Shown: positions 34,251 through 46,865, numbered from the stretch's first letter. The stretch is 64,000 nt of DNA from Avena insularis (GCA_023614405.1 CM042696.1:333055211-333119210); one strand, 5' to 3'. Notes: generated from the letters alone by a model not told the origin. Translations and numbers: made by a program.

Positions 34251-35322
34251 AAAATATCAGGCTAAGCCTGTCAAGCTTTTACGCCGTTATGTCGCTACCA
34301 TCGTTGCTGCCATGTAGGCTTGCAGCATTGGCGCATGCATCCTTTACGCGTCTTCTTCTTCCTCCGGGGCGACAATCTGTGGTCGCGGCTATGGCACGGA
34401 GCTAGGACTTGGACGAACCTGCTTGTCCCTGCTCTCCTCCCCATCCCGAATCGGAGCTCGCCCTCATCATGGCCGCACCCATGGCACGGCGCGGGGATGG
34501 GAATTCATCCCGGGTGAGATCTGTCACCATGCCGAGCATGCTCGATCCTGTTGGCCTCCTCCAGAATCTGAGCTCGCCGTCGCCATGGTCGCACACGCAC
34601 CAGCCACAACGCCTTCCTCTCCGAACCCCAAAGCCACATCCACCCAGTTCGGCACAACGCCAACAAGGTGAAAATGTATCAAGTTTTCTTCTTGTGATTG
34701 TAGAAAAACATGTATGTACCGTGTCCGTAGCATACTCTAACAATGTACATATATGTTGTTTATGAGGTTTTCATTTGAAATTAGTAGCTCCGTGATGACG
34801 AAACATAGGGAACCTAAATGGAACGACGATGTATACCATGTTATGTACTTTGCATTGCATCAACAAGTGCTCGCTGGCGAAGCATGTTACCAAGAGAGTG
34901 GAGTTCATCAGCCATTTCTAAAAAATATGTGAACAAATCAATGAGCGATTCAATGCAAATACGTGCAGAAAAGCTAGATCTATGTCATCAATCATCAATA
35001 GGTGGCACATTCTAGTGATGCGTTCAAATGCGTACACCATGTATCATTTACTTGAAGTGGTTGTTATCCTGAGCAAAAATGCCTAGTATGCACATTACCT
35101 TTGCCTGTTCTATGTTGCAATTCTGCTATTATGGGCATGGAAAGAAAAGCTGGGCTTCACTGAATATTACGCAGTTAGGCCTAACTTAGTCTTACACAAA
35201 TAAGCACAACTTAGTCTTTACACAAATAAGCGTAACTAGAGGTAAAGATAAAGACAAATGGTTCATCGGATCTGCCAGTATGAGCACTAGGTCCCTAGAG
35301 GTGGTGGTATCGTCGGAACGAA
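34251..35322. other. Unassigned 1.07-kb segment
   Basis: 34,400-34,670 is GC-rich and holds two imperfect direct copies around GAGCTCGCC (34,456 and 34,571), each followed by CATGG. The rest is AT-rich. Short frames show no domain. 35,160-35,260 has a repeated TTAGTCTTACACAAATAAGC / TTAGTCTTTACACAAATAAGC and may be 3' untranslated sequence of the next gene. Confidence 0.4.
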
Positions 35323-37546
35323 CTAGAATGCTGCGTTTGGCCGTCTGTCATTCTCCATCAAATCATATGACCCCACTAATGAGACAATTGTAGGCCCCCT
35401 CCCCCCAACGTGGATTCGGCTCCAGGTCAGATCTTGAGTGTCAACATGATAGGCGTGTGAGTGTGCAGCAAACACACAGTCTTCTATAAACACTAGAAGT
35501 GCTAGCACCTCAGCAACAACACCAGCATGTTCTTCCTGGACTCTGCAGCTCGGCCTAGGTATTTCGTCAGCTTCACCAGCAGCAGCCTCAGTAGGTATTT
35601 CGTCAGCTTCACCAGCAGCAGCATTAGCACGTATTTCGTCAGCTTCACCAGCAGCAGCATCACCAAGTATTTCGTCAGCTCCACCACCAGTAGCAGTAGC
35701 ATCAAGAGCCAGGGCTGCCTGAGCAATTACAGGTTCAACAGCTCCAGGGGCTCTGACAAAGAAAAGGGTAGTTGATCCCAAGAAACACAGATTGTCCCTT
35801 CAGATTGTCAACTTTGCTCTAGACTTGCTCTACTAGGTCTTTGGATGGGCATGCGGACCTCGAGAAAACATGACACCGCAACAATGGGTATGAAGAAAGT
35901 TGTGTCCCCATATGTTCTATTGTGTCACCAACGTTGTTTAGTGCTCCCCTAATATGAATCCACATGACTTCAACATCCTGTTTCGTGTCGCCTCCGGGAG
36001 GTGCCAGGAACCAGCGCCCTGTCCCAAGTTCAGCATCTGCTACTGCATCTTCGATCACCGAAGTTGGAATGATCCACGGGGCTGCGTGGGTACCTGTGTG
36101 TTACTTAAAGTCAGTAAGCAGAAGTTTGAATGGGATTTTACATGCTATATGACACCATGACTCACCCCAAATGGATGGCTCCCAAACACGCACGTCGCTG
36201 CTAGGTTTAGTGACCGCATAAATGCGTTGCGGTTTGTTCGAATGGTAGCTGGAGGTGAAGACGGTGTCGACATACTTCTCTAGCCACAGGAAGTCGTTGC
36301 GCAAGACTGTCCATTCCTTGTCTTCTGGGCATCTAATGAATGTGATTTCCTTGTCAAACACAGCTAAGAGGTCGTACTCCCAGGTCTTCCACACCTCCTG
36401 CGGTCTATGTGGGAGCTGTATCTTCAGGAGCTCAAGTTCTGCCATGTTGAACCTGTAAGTGAATTCGGAAATGGGCGGCAGCCACCCATTGTTGAATGCA
36501 GTAATGCCGACACCCTCTAAAGATGGCAATGTAAATATCAACAATCTGTAGCCATTTTTTAGAGTCAAAGTACTCCCATCCTGGGATAAAAGGACAAGCC
36601 ACTCGCCGTTGCCACCCACCCAGTTCTGGTCATCTCCCATTTCCGTCTCTTTTTCTTCCTTGATATTCACCACTACTAATTCAAACCACTTATCCAATAG
36701 CATCAGTTTTGCATGAATATTCTACAGAGTTTGTTGTCAGTTGGTACAATCACCTAGCATGGATTCCATTGCAAATACAATTTGACAACTAGACCTTCAG
36801 ATTAAAGTACACAAAATATCGCCTAAATACGAGTGTCTCCTCGGTTATTGCCTAAATTGTGCATGTGTCACTATGAAGATACCCAATATATGGAGTAGGA
36901 GCAGAGCCCCCCAGAACAAACTCCTGACGATGATCATAAAGAGCTCGGGGCATAACAGCCTTAAATCGTCTAATCTGTTTGTTTTTATTTTAGGAAACAA
37001 AATATCACCTAGCAGACATTCCACTGCAAATCGAAATTGACAACTCGTCTATCACCTAAAGTAAGACTGTGTCACTACGAAAATACCAGAATATCAAGTA
37101 CAAGCAGAGCTTCCGCTGTACAGAATAGTCTTAAATGGTTCAATTTGTTCAAACCGCGCGTGCACACAACACGTTCGACGAAAAGAACATAGGATTCCGA
37201 TGAAAGTTCAGCACATATGAATCAACGATATGACTGAACCAATAAGCAAGATACTGGAACTTACGTGGCCATCACGGTCGTTTGGCCATTTGCTGGTATC
37301 GGGGTAAAGAAGGCCTGGCGTGCCGAACGGTTGTTCGTCCATGTCCCGCATCGTGAAGTGGTAGCCAGGGATGCAGCGAGCGAGGCGGCCGGCAGAGATG
37401 ATGTCCAACCCTGTGGCGATCCTATGCATGTTCGCGGCGCTGAGGTTCGACCATCCCCAATCCTTGCGGTGGTGGTCACCCTGGCCATCCGCGTCGGTGT
37501 CGCATGCCTTTCGCTTCAGCTTACTGCTACCCCAAGCTCTACCCAT
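35323..37546 (-). pseudogene. F-box/DUF295-type gene, probably inactivated
   Basis: Exon 1 (37,546-37,265) encodes MGRAWGSSKLKRKAC and an F-box-like motif (WSNLSAANMHRIATGLDII). It ends at GGCCAC|GTAAGT. Exon 2 (36,721-36,166; acceptor CTGTAG) carries the DUF295 beta-propeller region (WVGGNGEWLVLLS, RCPEDKEWTVLRND) and ends at a GTGAGT donor. Exon 3 (from 36,093; acceptor CACACAG) joins in phase. The three exons give about 370 residues, normal for the family. A TAG at 35,819 stops the frame, yet homology continues (VDNLKGQSVFLGINYPF) and then shifts frame into a C-terminus (DCVFAAHSHAYHVDT) ending at 35,323. A 12-residue tandem repeat is inserted before that end. F-box proteins select targets for SCF ubiquitin ligases; DUF295 members are numerous in grasses and often pseudogenes. 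A functional shorter protein cannot be excluded. Confidence 0.75.
35558..35702 (-). repeat. 36-bp coding minisatellite (Ala/Glu/Asp repeat)
   Basis: About four tandem 36-bp units contain TATTTCGTCAGCTTCACCAG on the plus strand, encoding GEADEI plus a variable AAA-containing half on the minus strand. The units interrupt the C-terminal part of the DUF295 reading frame. Confidence 0.85.
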
Positions 37547-38160
37547 AGCGGCAAATGGAGTCTGGAATCCGGTAGATTAATGGAGGTGTTGTGATAAGGA
37601 GGCGGATGGATTCGAGAGGGTATGGAATCAGGGATGGGGGCAGTTGTTCGAGCAGGGAGTGACCCGGTGAGGAACCGTCGCCGCCGCCGATTCTCGTCCA
37701 CGTGGAAGACAAGGAAGGGGGGCATAATTATTGAGGGCGTGCACCGGAACCGTCTAGAGGAAGTGAAAAAATAAATCATAAGAGAGAGAAATGTGCGGCC
37801 CGCCTGTCAGTGAGTGAAGGTCGGCCAGCGCAAACGTGACTACGTTTTACTTGGATTGTGCATGGCAGACCTCGATTCCACCATATGCAAGTGGCGCGGA
37901 ACAAATTTTAGGCAGCACTAGTGTTGACGTGTAAAACTGCCGTTTTCTCCACCTTCACCCTACTACGAACGGTCGTGCACCATTCCAGATATTGGTCAGG
38001 GCGGTTCCAATCTTTTACTTCTCCATATCATTTCCTCCTCCACGGCCTCATCGTATTTCTCCTCCACAACCTCATCGTCTTTCTCCTCTATGGCCTCGTC
38101 CATTTCCTCCGCCACGGCATCACCCTCTTCCTCTGTATACTTTCCCTCTTGCTTGTAGTT
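37547..38160. promoter_or_regulatory. Shared region between divergent F-box and exonuclease copies
   Basis: The F-box/DUF295 gene starts leftward at 37546 and the exonuclease copy rightward at 38161, so 614 bp may hold both promoters. No clear TATA box was picked. It contains a 24-bp pyrimidine-rich minisatellite (38,029-38,124) and a 50-bp segment repeated downstream at 47,761. Confidence 0.4.
38029..38124 (+). repeat. 24-bp CT-rich minisatellite
   Basis: Four imperfect units of the form TTTCTCCTCCACNNCCTCATCG precede the exonuclease start codon. The opposite strand reads as Glu-rich residues, considered accidental. Confidence 0.75.
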
Positions 38161-38359
38161 ATGGACTTTTCGGACGTCCGAAACGACGGCAGGCAAGCGA
38201 CTGCGCACTTTGACATAGAAGTACATGGTCGGAAGAAGATCAATGTCGTCTACACCACCGACCCTGTGATGGTGAGGAAGACTCTGAGTAATTACACGAG
38301 TTGGCTGTGGTTCGAAGAAAACAGGTTCGTAGGTCTCGACCTCGAGTATATCCGCGATC
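38161..38359 (+). pseudogene. WRN/DEDDy-type 3'-5' exonuclease pseudogene (E1), 5' part
   Basis: The frame starts at ATG 38161 (MDFSDVRNDGRQATAHFDIE) and reaches the Exo I motif VGLDLEY, which supplies the first Asp and Glu of the DEDD active site. At 38,359 it is interrupted by the BARE1-type element. The reading resumes at 46,866 in the same frame (HRRIAVVQLSMKGNILVYQ), as expected for the exonuclease fold. Family members remove nucleotides from the 3' end of DNA or RNA; substrates of the short grass paralogs are unknown. The start was chosen because the minus-strand paralog E2 starts at the same relative place. Confidence 0.82.
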
Positions 38360-40055
38360 TGATGGGTTCGTAGCATGGAAAACAAAAAATTTCTACCGCA
38401 AGAACGAACAAAACCTAGATCTAATCTAGATAAAAGCCAAGATCTAATCTATTAGACATGTGCAACGAGATAGATCTGTAATAACCCTCGTAGATCCGAA
38501 AGCGTTACGAGATTAGATCTCGGGGTTGATGTAGTCGATCACTTGCCGATCTCATGATCGTGTGGACGATCCTTCCGGCGCCGCGTTCCGGCAGCGCTTC
38601 CTTAGTCGATCACACGTGCGGAGTCGAAGCAGACCTTCCTCTCCCTGTTCTAGCGAGCAGCGGAGGTAGTAGATCTTCTCCACGGAATCCCAGCAGCACA
38701 ACGGTGTGGTGGTGGTGGTGGAGTAGAGATTTCTGCAGGGCTTCGCCTAAGCCGGAGCAGAGCGAAGGAGGAGGAGAGAGGCGGCGGCTAGGGTTTGTTA
38801 TAGGAGAGGTCTAGGGGGTGGCGCCCCCTCCCCTCTATTTAAAGGAGGGAGGCGCCATGGGAGGGGGGGTCCTAGTAGGACTCCCTCCCTCCTGGCCGGA
38901 TTGGGAGGGGGGAGGAATCCTCCTCCCCCACGAATCTGTGTCTTGCCCCACAAAGACTCCTTGATCCTTTCTTGGTTTTCAAGCAAACTCCAAGAAATCT
39001 ACTAGAACCTTCCAGAACATTCCGAAACCTTCTAGAATCTCCATACAAACACTCCGGAACATTTCCTAACTTAGAAAATAATCCCCAATATATGAATCTT
39101 ATTCTCCGGACAATTCCGGATCTCCTTGTGATGTCCCGGATCCAATCCGAGACTCCGAACAACATTCGGTCTCCAACGCATATTCCATATCTACTTAAAA
39201 ACAACTTCGAACCTTAAGTGTGTCACCCTACGGTTCGTGAATATGCAGACATGATGAAGACACCTCTCCAATCAATAAGCATCAGCAGGATCTGGAGATC
39301 CATAACGGCTCCCACATACTCAACGATGACTTCGTGATCGATAGAACCATTAACATACGAAACCAATTCCCTTTGTCACACGATATTCTACTTATCCGAG
39401 GTTTGATCGTCGGTATCTCCATACCTAGTTCTACCTCGTTACTGATAAGTAATCTTTACTTGTTCCATGTTATGTCATCCCTTGTGACCCAGTCACATGC
39501 TTGCAAGCTAACTAGATGACATTCCACCGAGAGGGCCCAGAGCATATCTATCCGTCATATAGATGGACAAATCCCAATCTTGGTCCATGCGCTTCAACAC
39601 ATACTTTCAGAATACCCAATGACACCTTTATAACCACCCAGTTACGAAGTGGTGTTTGATGTTGTCAAAGTACCCATCCGGTGATGGTGATTAACATAAC
39701 CTCATGGTCGAAGGATTAGGTTACTATGCATTTGAAAGCTTATAGTAATACGAACTTAATGACTTGATCTTATGCTACGCTTACTATGGGTGTGTGTCCA
39801 TCACAACATTCTCCTAATGATATAACCTTGTTATTAATGACATCCAATGTCCATGATCAGGAAACCATGATCACCAATTAATCAACAAGCTAGTTCCATA
39901 AGAGGCTTACTAGGGACTCTTTTATGTTTACAAAACACACATGTATTAGTGTTTCCTTATAATACAATTATAGCATGGGATGTAAACATTCATCATAAAC
40001 ACAAAGATATGATAATAACCACTTTTATTATTGCCTCTTGGGCATATCTCCAACA
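38360..40055 (-). repeat. 3' LTR of BARE1-type element
   Basis: 1,696 bp, with a TATA-like TTTAAATA (minus strand, 38,843-38,836). It is 87 bp longer than the 5' LTR. One difference is a block around 38,865-38,910 (GGTCCTAGTAGGACTCCC) that the other LTR lacks, and another is near 38,565-38,610. Confidence 0.95.
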
Positions 40056-40071
40056 GTCTCCCACTTGCACT
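40056..40071 (-). other. Polypurine tract of BARE1-type element
   Basis: The minus strand reads GCAAGTGGGAGAC directly before the 3' LTR. Confidence 0.85.
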
Positions 40072-40088
40072 AGAGTCAATAATCTAGA

Positions 40089-43000
40089 TTACATGGTAAT
40101 ATACCTAACACCCATGGCGTTCTGGTGTTGGTCATGCTTTGCTCTAGGGAGAGGTTTATTCAACGGATCTGCCACATTCAGATCAGTGTGTACTTTGCAA
40201 ATCTTTATGTCACCATCTCGGACATACTCGCGAATAGCATGGAAACGTAGCTTGATGTGCTTCAGCTTGCTATGTGACCTTGGCTCCTGCGCATTAGCTA
40301 TGGCACCTGTGTTGTCACAGTAGATGGCCATCGGGTCCAACGCACTGGGAACGACGCCAAGTTCAGTAATGAACTCCTTAATCCATATGGCTTCTTGTGC
40401 AGCCTCCGAAGCAGCTATGTATTCCGATTCAGTTGAAGATTTCGCCACAACGCTTTGCTTGGCACTCCTCCAGCTCACTGCAGCACCATTCAATATAAAT
40501 ACATTATCGGTGTGACTTGAGTCATCGGATCGGTGTTCCAACTAGCATCAGTGTAACCGTTTACAACAAGCTGTTCATCACCTCCATAAGAAAGAACCAT
40601 ATCCTTAGTCCTATTCAGGTACTTTAGGATATTCTTGACCGCTGTCTAGTGTTCCATTCTAGGATCACTTTGATATCAGCTAGTCAAACTAACAACATTT
40701 GCTATATCCGGTCTTGTACACAGCATGGCATACATGATAGAACCTATGGCCGAGGCATAGGGAATATTATTCATCTTTTCTCTATCTTTTGCCGTAGCCG
40801 GACTTTGAGTCTTACTCAAGGTCTTAGCTGACAACATGGGCACGAACCCTTTCTTGCTCTCTTCCATTCTAAACTTCTTTAGAACTTTGTCTAAGTATGT
40901 ACTTTGTGAAAGCGCTATTAGGCATCTTGATTTATCTCTATAAATCTTGATGCCTAGAATATATGCCGCTTCGCCAAGATCCTTCATTGAAAAACTATTA
41001 TTCAAATAGGTTTTGACGCTATTAAGAAGTTCTATATCAGTCCCAATCAACAATATGTCATCTACATATAGTACTAGGAATGCTACAGAGCTCCCACTCA
41101 CTTTCTTGTAAATACAAGCTTCTCCATAAGTTTGTATAAATCCAAAGTTTTTGATTACTTTATCAAAACGTTAATTCCAACTCTGGGATGCTTGCTTCAG
41201 TCCATAAATGGAGCGCTGAAGTTTGCATACCTTGTCAGCATCACTAGGATCAACAAAACCCTTGGGTTGTACCATATACAACTCTTCCTCAATGTCACCA
41301 TTAAGGAACGCTGTTTTGACATCCATCTGCCAAATTTCATAATCGAAATATGCAGCGATTGCTAACAAAATCCTTACAGACTTTAGCTTCGCTACTGGTG
41401 AGAAAGTCTCATCGTAGTCAACTCCTTGAATTTGTCGGAACCCTTTCGCGACAAGTCGAGCTTTATAGACGGTAACATTACCATCAGCATCTGTTTTTCT
41501 TTTGAAAATCCATTTGTTCTCGACAGCCTTACGACCATCCGGTAAGTCCACCAAAGTCCACACTTGGTTTTCGTACATGGATCCCATCTCGGATTTCATG
41601 GCTTCTAGCCATTTGTCGGAATCTGGGCTCACCATAGCTTCTTCACACGTCGCAGGGTCATCAGTGTTGTCCACCAACATGACGTTCAAGGAAGAGTCAT
41701 ACCAATCAGGAGTGGTACGAACCCTCGTTGACCTGCGAGGTTCAGCAGTAACTTCGTTCGAAGTTTCATGATCACCATCATTAGCTTCCTCTCCAATTGG
41801 TGCAGGTGGCACAAAAACATCTTCCGGTGTTGCGCTACTCTCAACTCCGAGAGAAGGTTCAATAACCTCGTCGAGTTCTACTTTCCTTCCAGTCACTTCC
41901 TTCGAGAGAAACTCCTTCTCAAGAAAGGATCCATTCTTGGCAACGAAAACTTTGCCTTCGGATCTATGATAGAAGGTATACCCAATTGTTTCTTTAGGGT
42001 ATCCTATGAAGACGCATTTCTCTGCTCTGGGTTCAAGCTTATCAGGTTGTAACTTCTTCACATATGCTTCGCTACCCCAAACTTTAAGGAACGACAAATT
42101 AGGTTTCTTACCAAACCATAATTCGTACGGTGTCGTTTCAACGGATTTAGATGGTGCCCTATTTAAAGTGAATGCGGCTGTCTCTAATGCATAGCCCCAA
42201 AATGATAGTGGTAAATCTGTAAGAGACATCGTAGACCGAACCATATCTAAGAGAGTTCGATTACGACGTTCGGACACACCATTACGCTGTGGTGTTCCCG
42301 GCGGTGTCAATTGCAAAAGTATTCCACATTTCTTTAAATGCATGCCAAACTCATAAATCAGATATTCACCTCCGTGGTCAGAATGCAGAAACTTAATCTT
42401 CTTGTTACGATGATTTTCCACTTCACTTTGAAATTCCTTAAACTTCTCGAAAGTTTCGGACTTATGTTTCATAAAGTAGACATACCCATATCTACTTAAG
42501 TCATCCGTGAAAGTGAGAACATAACGATATCCACCATGCGACGCTACACTCATTGGACCGCACACATCGGTATGTATTATTTCCAATAAGTCTGTAGCTC
42601 GCTCCATTATTCCAGAGAATGGAGTCTTAGTCATTTTTCCCATTAGACATGCTTCGCATCTTTCAAGTGATTCAAGAAGTCCATCAGAATGGAGTTTCTT
42701 CATACGCTTCACTCCAATGTGACCAAGACGACAGTGCCACATGTATGTAGAATTATCATTCAATTTTATTCGTTTAGCATCTATGTTGTGAACATGTGTA
42801 TCACTACTATCGAGATTCAATAAGAATAAACCATTCATCTCAGGTGCATTACCATAAAAGATATTACTCATATAAATCAAACAACCTTTATTCTCAGACT
42901 TAAAAGAGTAACCGTCTCGCAATAAACAAGATCCAGATATAATGTTCATGCTTAACGCAGGCACCAAATAACAATTATTCAAATTTAAAACTAATCCCGA

Positions 43001-43507
43001 AGGTAGATGTAGAGGGAGCGTGCCGACAGCAATCACATAAACCTTGGAGCCATTTCCAACACGCATCGTCACCTCGTCTCTTGCCAGTCTTCGTTTATTC
43101 CGCAGCTCCTGTTTCGAGTTACAAATATGAGCAACCGAACTAGTATCAAATACCCAGGCACTACTACGACTACTAGTAAGATGCACATCAATAACATGTA
43201 TATCGAATATACCTTTCTTCTTGATGTTGTCGTTCTTCAGATCTGCCAGGTACTTGGGGCAGTTACGCTTCCAGTGACCAGCACCCTTGCAGTAGAAGCA
43301 TTCAGTTTCAGGCTTAGGACCAGCCTTGGGCTTCTTAGCAGGTGCGGCAGCTTTCTTGCCGTCCTTCTTGAAGTTGCCCTTTTTCTTAGGCTTGCCCTGT
43401 TTCTTGAAATTGGTGGTCTTATTGACCATCAACACTTGGTGCTCCTTCTTGATCTCCACTTCAGCAGTTTTCAGCATGGATGATAGTTCAGGCAACGTCT
43501 TGTTCAT
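40089..43507 (-). pseudogene. Copia pol (gag end, protease, integrase, RT, RNase H), inactivated
   Basis: Domains in order on the minus strand: CCHC knuckle CFYCKGAGHWKRNC; protease WVFDTSSVAHIC, where the usual Asp-Thr-Gly is Asp-Thr-Ser; integrase HCRLGHIGVKRM...CEACLMGK with catalytic Asp (HTDVCGP), Asp (LHSDHGGEY) and Glu (NGVSERRNR); reverse transcriptase (KARLVAKGFRQ, MDVKTAFLNG, then LYVDDILL); RNase H (VAKSSTESEYIAASEA, YCDNTGAIANAQ). A TAA follows SQSWN (41,171), a TGA follows VSLTS (40,676), and a further TAG and a frame change lie between 40,676 and 40,541. It cannot encode a working polyprotein. The family normally encodes about 1,300 residues in one frame. Confidence 0.93.
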
Positions 43508-43539
43508 GCAAAGGCATATTGTAGTTCATCACAAAGTTC

Positions 43540-44042
43540 TTATAACTTCGGCGGTGATTGGAGGACACGGTGAATCCCTAACTCATTAGGAATCGTTATC
43601 CCCAACTCTTGGAGCTTGTTTGCGTGCCCAGACATGGTGAGCACGTGCTCGCTAATGGAGCTTCCCTCTTCCATCTTGCAGGTAAAGAACTTTTCGGAGG
43701 CCTCATAGCTCTCCACGGCCGCGTGAGTCTCAAAAATGAGCTTGAGCTCCTTAATGATCTCGAACGGGTCGTGGTGCTCAAAACGCTTCTGGAGCTCCGT
43801 TTCTAAATCGTCTGGATGGCACATCGAACTCGTGGAGTAATGATTTTCCGAGTGGCGTAAACATTCTTTACGTCATCGGTGGCATCATCTCGGTGGGTCA
43901 CCTAGCGGTGCTTCGAGCACATAGGTCATCGACCAGCCACGAGGACAATCTTGGACCACGAGCCATCCGTGAAGTTGCTTCCATTGTTCTTAAGCTTTTC
44001 TTTCTCTAGGAACGCATTGAAATTGATGGAGAGATTCGCCAT
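43540..44042 (-). pseudogene. Copia gag of BARE1-type element, inactivated
   Basis: Starts at ATG 44042 (MANLSINFNAFLEKEKLKN, then NGSNFTD), the typical BARE1-family gag start. Stops follow within about 40 codons. The core is still readable at 43,824-43,600 (FEIIKELKLIFETHAAVESYE, SISEHVLTMSGHANKL), then a frame change separates it from the knuckle-bearing part in the pol frame. Gag would form the particle that packages element RNA. Confidence 0.85.
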
Positions 44043-45235
44043 AATCTACAACAAATTTGCAAGTAGTTTAGACTAAGTTTATGATAAATTGAGTTCAATT
44101 TTAATTCTTAAATTAACTAGGTGAACTCCCACTCAAAACAACATCCCTCACATTGTCTTAGTGATTACACGAACCAAGTTCACTACACCAAGTCCGATCT
44201 TCACGAGAGAAGATGTAGTTTCATCGGCGAACAATCTTCATGTTCATAATATCACTCATATGATTCATGCTCTACCTTTCGGTATTCCGTGTTCCGAGAC
44301 CATGTCTATACATGCTAGGCTCGTCAAGATTAACCTTAGTTTCCGCATGTGCAAATCTGGCTTGCACCCGTTGTATGCACACGTAGAATCTATCACATCC
44401 GATCATCACGAGATGCTTCGAGACGACGAGTCTTACCAACGGTGCCAACTAAGGACGAACACTTTATTACTTGAAATTTAGTGAGAGGGATCATCTTATA
44501 ATGCTACCGTCGCGATCTAAGCAATACAAGATGCATAAAGGATTAACATCACAGGCAATTCATAATTAGTCTGATATGATATGGCCATTTCTCTTATGCC
44601 TTTGATCTTCATCTCCAAAGCACGGACATGATCTCCATCATCACCAGCATTGCATCAAGGTCAGTGGCGCCGCTTCATGGTTGTCCATCATCACCAGCAA
44701 CTATTACAACTACTTGGAATAAAGGTATTGCAAGATGAATAGACACGCAGGTCTTAACAGAATTAAAGACAACCATTAGGCTCCTGCCGGTTGCCATATT
44801 ACAACAAGGATCATTGCATACATCAAATATAATCACAATCACATGATGGCCATATCACATCACAAAACCCCTGCAAAAACAAGTTAGACACCTCTAATTT
44901 TCTTTGCATGTTTTACGTGGTTTGGGGCTTTCGAACAACAACGGATCTTACCTACGAAACTGAACCACAACGTTGATACAAGTGCTATCAAGTGCAAAGT
45001 GTAAATTGGATCTATACTATGGTGGGAGAGACAGACACCCGCAAAGCCACTTGTGCAAAGCAAGTTACACGTCATGCATGGAGCAAGTCTCATGTGCGAT
45101 GACATGTAAGGTTAGCCCGAGCCGCTTCATCCCACCATACCGCAAGATGCAAAGTACACAAAGCAAAATACGGCACGAGCACCAACGCCCACAAAACCAT
45201 TGTGTTCTACTCGTGCAACAGATCTATGCATAGAC
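44043..45235 (-). other. Untranslated leader of BARE1-type element
   Basis: About 1.2 kb between primer site and gag start, without a convincing frame, as is normal for this family, whose leader is long. Confidence 0.75.
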
Positions 45236-45237
45236 AA

Positions 45238-45250
45238 GGCTCTGATACCA
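45238..45250 (-). other. Primer-binding site, tRNA-iMet type
   Basis: The minus strand reads TGGTATCAGAGCC one base inside the 5' LTR, the standard complement of initiator tRNA-Met. Confidence 0.95.
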
Positions 45251-45251
45251 C

Positions 45252-46860
45252 TGATGGGTTCGTAGCATGGAAAACAAAAAAATTCTACCGCAAGAACGAA
45301 CAAAACCCAGATCTAATCTAGATAAAAGCCAAGATCTAATCTATTAGACATGTGCAACGAGATAGATCTATAATAACCCTCGTAGATCCGAAAGCGTTAG
45401 ATTAGATCTCGGGTTGATGTAGTCGATCACTTGTCGATCTCATGATCGTGTGGACGATCACGCGTGCGGGGTCGGGCAAGGACCTTCCTCTCCTGTTCCA
45501 AATGAGCGGAGGTAGTAGATCTTTTCCACGGAATCCCAGCAGCACGACAGTGTGGTGGTGGTGGTGGAGTAGAGATTTCTGCAGGGCTTCGCCTAAGCCA
45601 GAGCAGAGCGAAGGAGGAGGAGAGAGGCGGCGGCGGCTAGGGTTTGTTATAGGAGAGGTCTAGGGGGTGGCGCCCCCTCCCCTCTATTTAAAGAAGGGAG
45701 GCGCCATGGGAGGGGGGAGGAATCCTCCTCCCCCACGAATCCGTGTCTTGCCCCACAAAGACTCCTTGATCCTTTCTTGGTTTTCAAGCAAACTCCAAGA
45801 AATCAACTAGAACCTTCCAGAACATTCCGAAACCTTCTAGAATCTCCATACAAACACTCCAGAACATTTCCTAACTTAGAAAATGATCCCCAATATATGA
45901 ATCTTATTCTCCGGACAATTCCGGATCTCCTTGTGATGTCCCGGATCTAATCCGAGACTCCGAAAAACATTCGGTCTCCAACGCATATTCCATATCTACT
46001 TAAAAACAACTTCGAACCTTAAGTGTGTCACCCTACGGTTCGTGAATATGCAGACATGATGAAGACACCTCTCCAATCAATAACCATCAGCCGGATCTGG
46101 AGATCCATAATGACTCCCACATACTCAACGATGACTTCGTGATCGATAGAACCATTAACATACGAAACCAATTCCCTTTGTCACACGATATTCTACTTAT
46201 CCGAGGTTTGATCGTCGGTATCTCCATACCTAGTTCTACCTCATTACTGATAAGTACTCTTTACTCGTTCCATGTTATGTCATCCCTTGTGACCCAGTCA
46301 CATGCTTGCAAGCTAACTAGATGACATTCCACCGAGAGGGCCCAGAGCATATCTATCTGTCATATAGATGGACAAATCCCAATCTTGGTCCATGCGCTTC
46401 AACACATACTTTCAGAATACCCAATGACACCTTTATAACCACCCAGTTACGAAGTGGTGTTTGATGTCATCAAAGTACCCATCCGGTCATGGTGATTAAC
46501 ATAACCTCATGGTCGAAGGATTAGGTTACTATGCATTTGAAAGCTTATAGCAATACGAACTTAATGACTTGATCTTATGCTACACTTACTATGGGTGTGT
46601 GTCCATCACATCATTCTCCTAATGATATAACCTTGTTATTAATGACATCCAATGTCCATGATCAGGAAACCATGATCATCAATTAATCAACATGCTAGTT
46701 CCATAAGAGGCTTACTAGGGACTCTTTTATGTTTACAAAACACACATGTATTAGTGTTTCCTTATAATACAATTATAGCATGGGATGTAAACATTCATCA
46801 TAAACACAAAGATATAATAATAACCACTTTTATTATTGCCTCTTGGGAATATCTCCAACA
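45252..46860 (-). repeat. 5' LTR of BARE1-type element
   Basis: 1,609 bp, highly similar to 38,360-40,055 apart from a few indels and point changes. It holds the element promoter. Confidence 0.95.
45685..45692 (-). promoter_or_regulatory. TATA-like element in the 5' LTR
   Basis: TTTAAATA on the minus strand, between GC-rich flanks, lies in the same position as in the 3' LTR. Confidence 0.5.
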
Positions 46861-46865
46861 CGATC

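Larger units (their letters stand above)
38360..46860 (-). mobile_element. Complete Copia LTR retrotransposon, BARE1/Angela/WIS family
   Basis: Two LTRs (38,360-40,055 and 45,252-46,860) begin on the minus strand TGTTGGAGATAT and end ACGAACCCATCA. The target duplication CGATC is perfect (38,355-38,359 and 46,861-46,865). A tRNA-iMet primer site and a polypurine tract are in place. Gag and pol in Copia order (protease, integrase, reverse transcriptase, RNase H) lie on the minus strand with several stops and frameshifts. The LTR start and PBS are those known for the abundant Triticeae BARE1/Angela/WIS family; which subfamily was not resolved. It splits an exonuclease gene. Confidence 0.95.

Noticed and set aside
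34402..34765. Frames of about 110 codons on both strands near 34.5 kb
   Set aside because: They overlap each other in a GC-rich repeated stretch with no domain.
37921..38160. In-frame extension upstream of the exonuclease start, and an acidic frame on the opposite strand
   Set aside because: Both arise from a CT-rich 24-bp minisatellite; the paralog E2 starts at the position equivalent to 38161.
41132..43589. Plus-strand open frames across the Copia pol region
   Set aside because: They are shadows of the minus-strand pol, which has all catalytic motifs.
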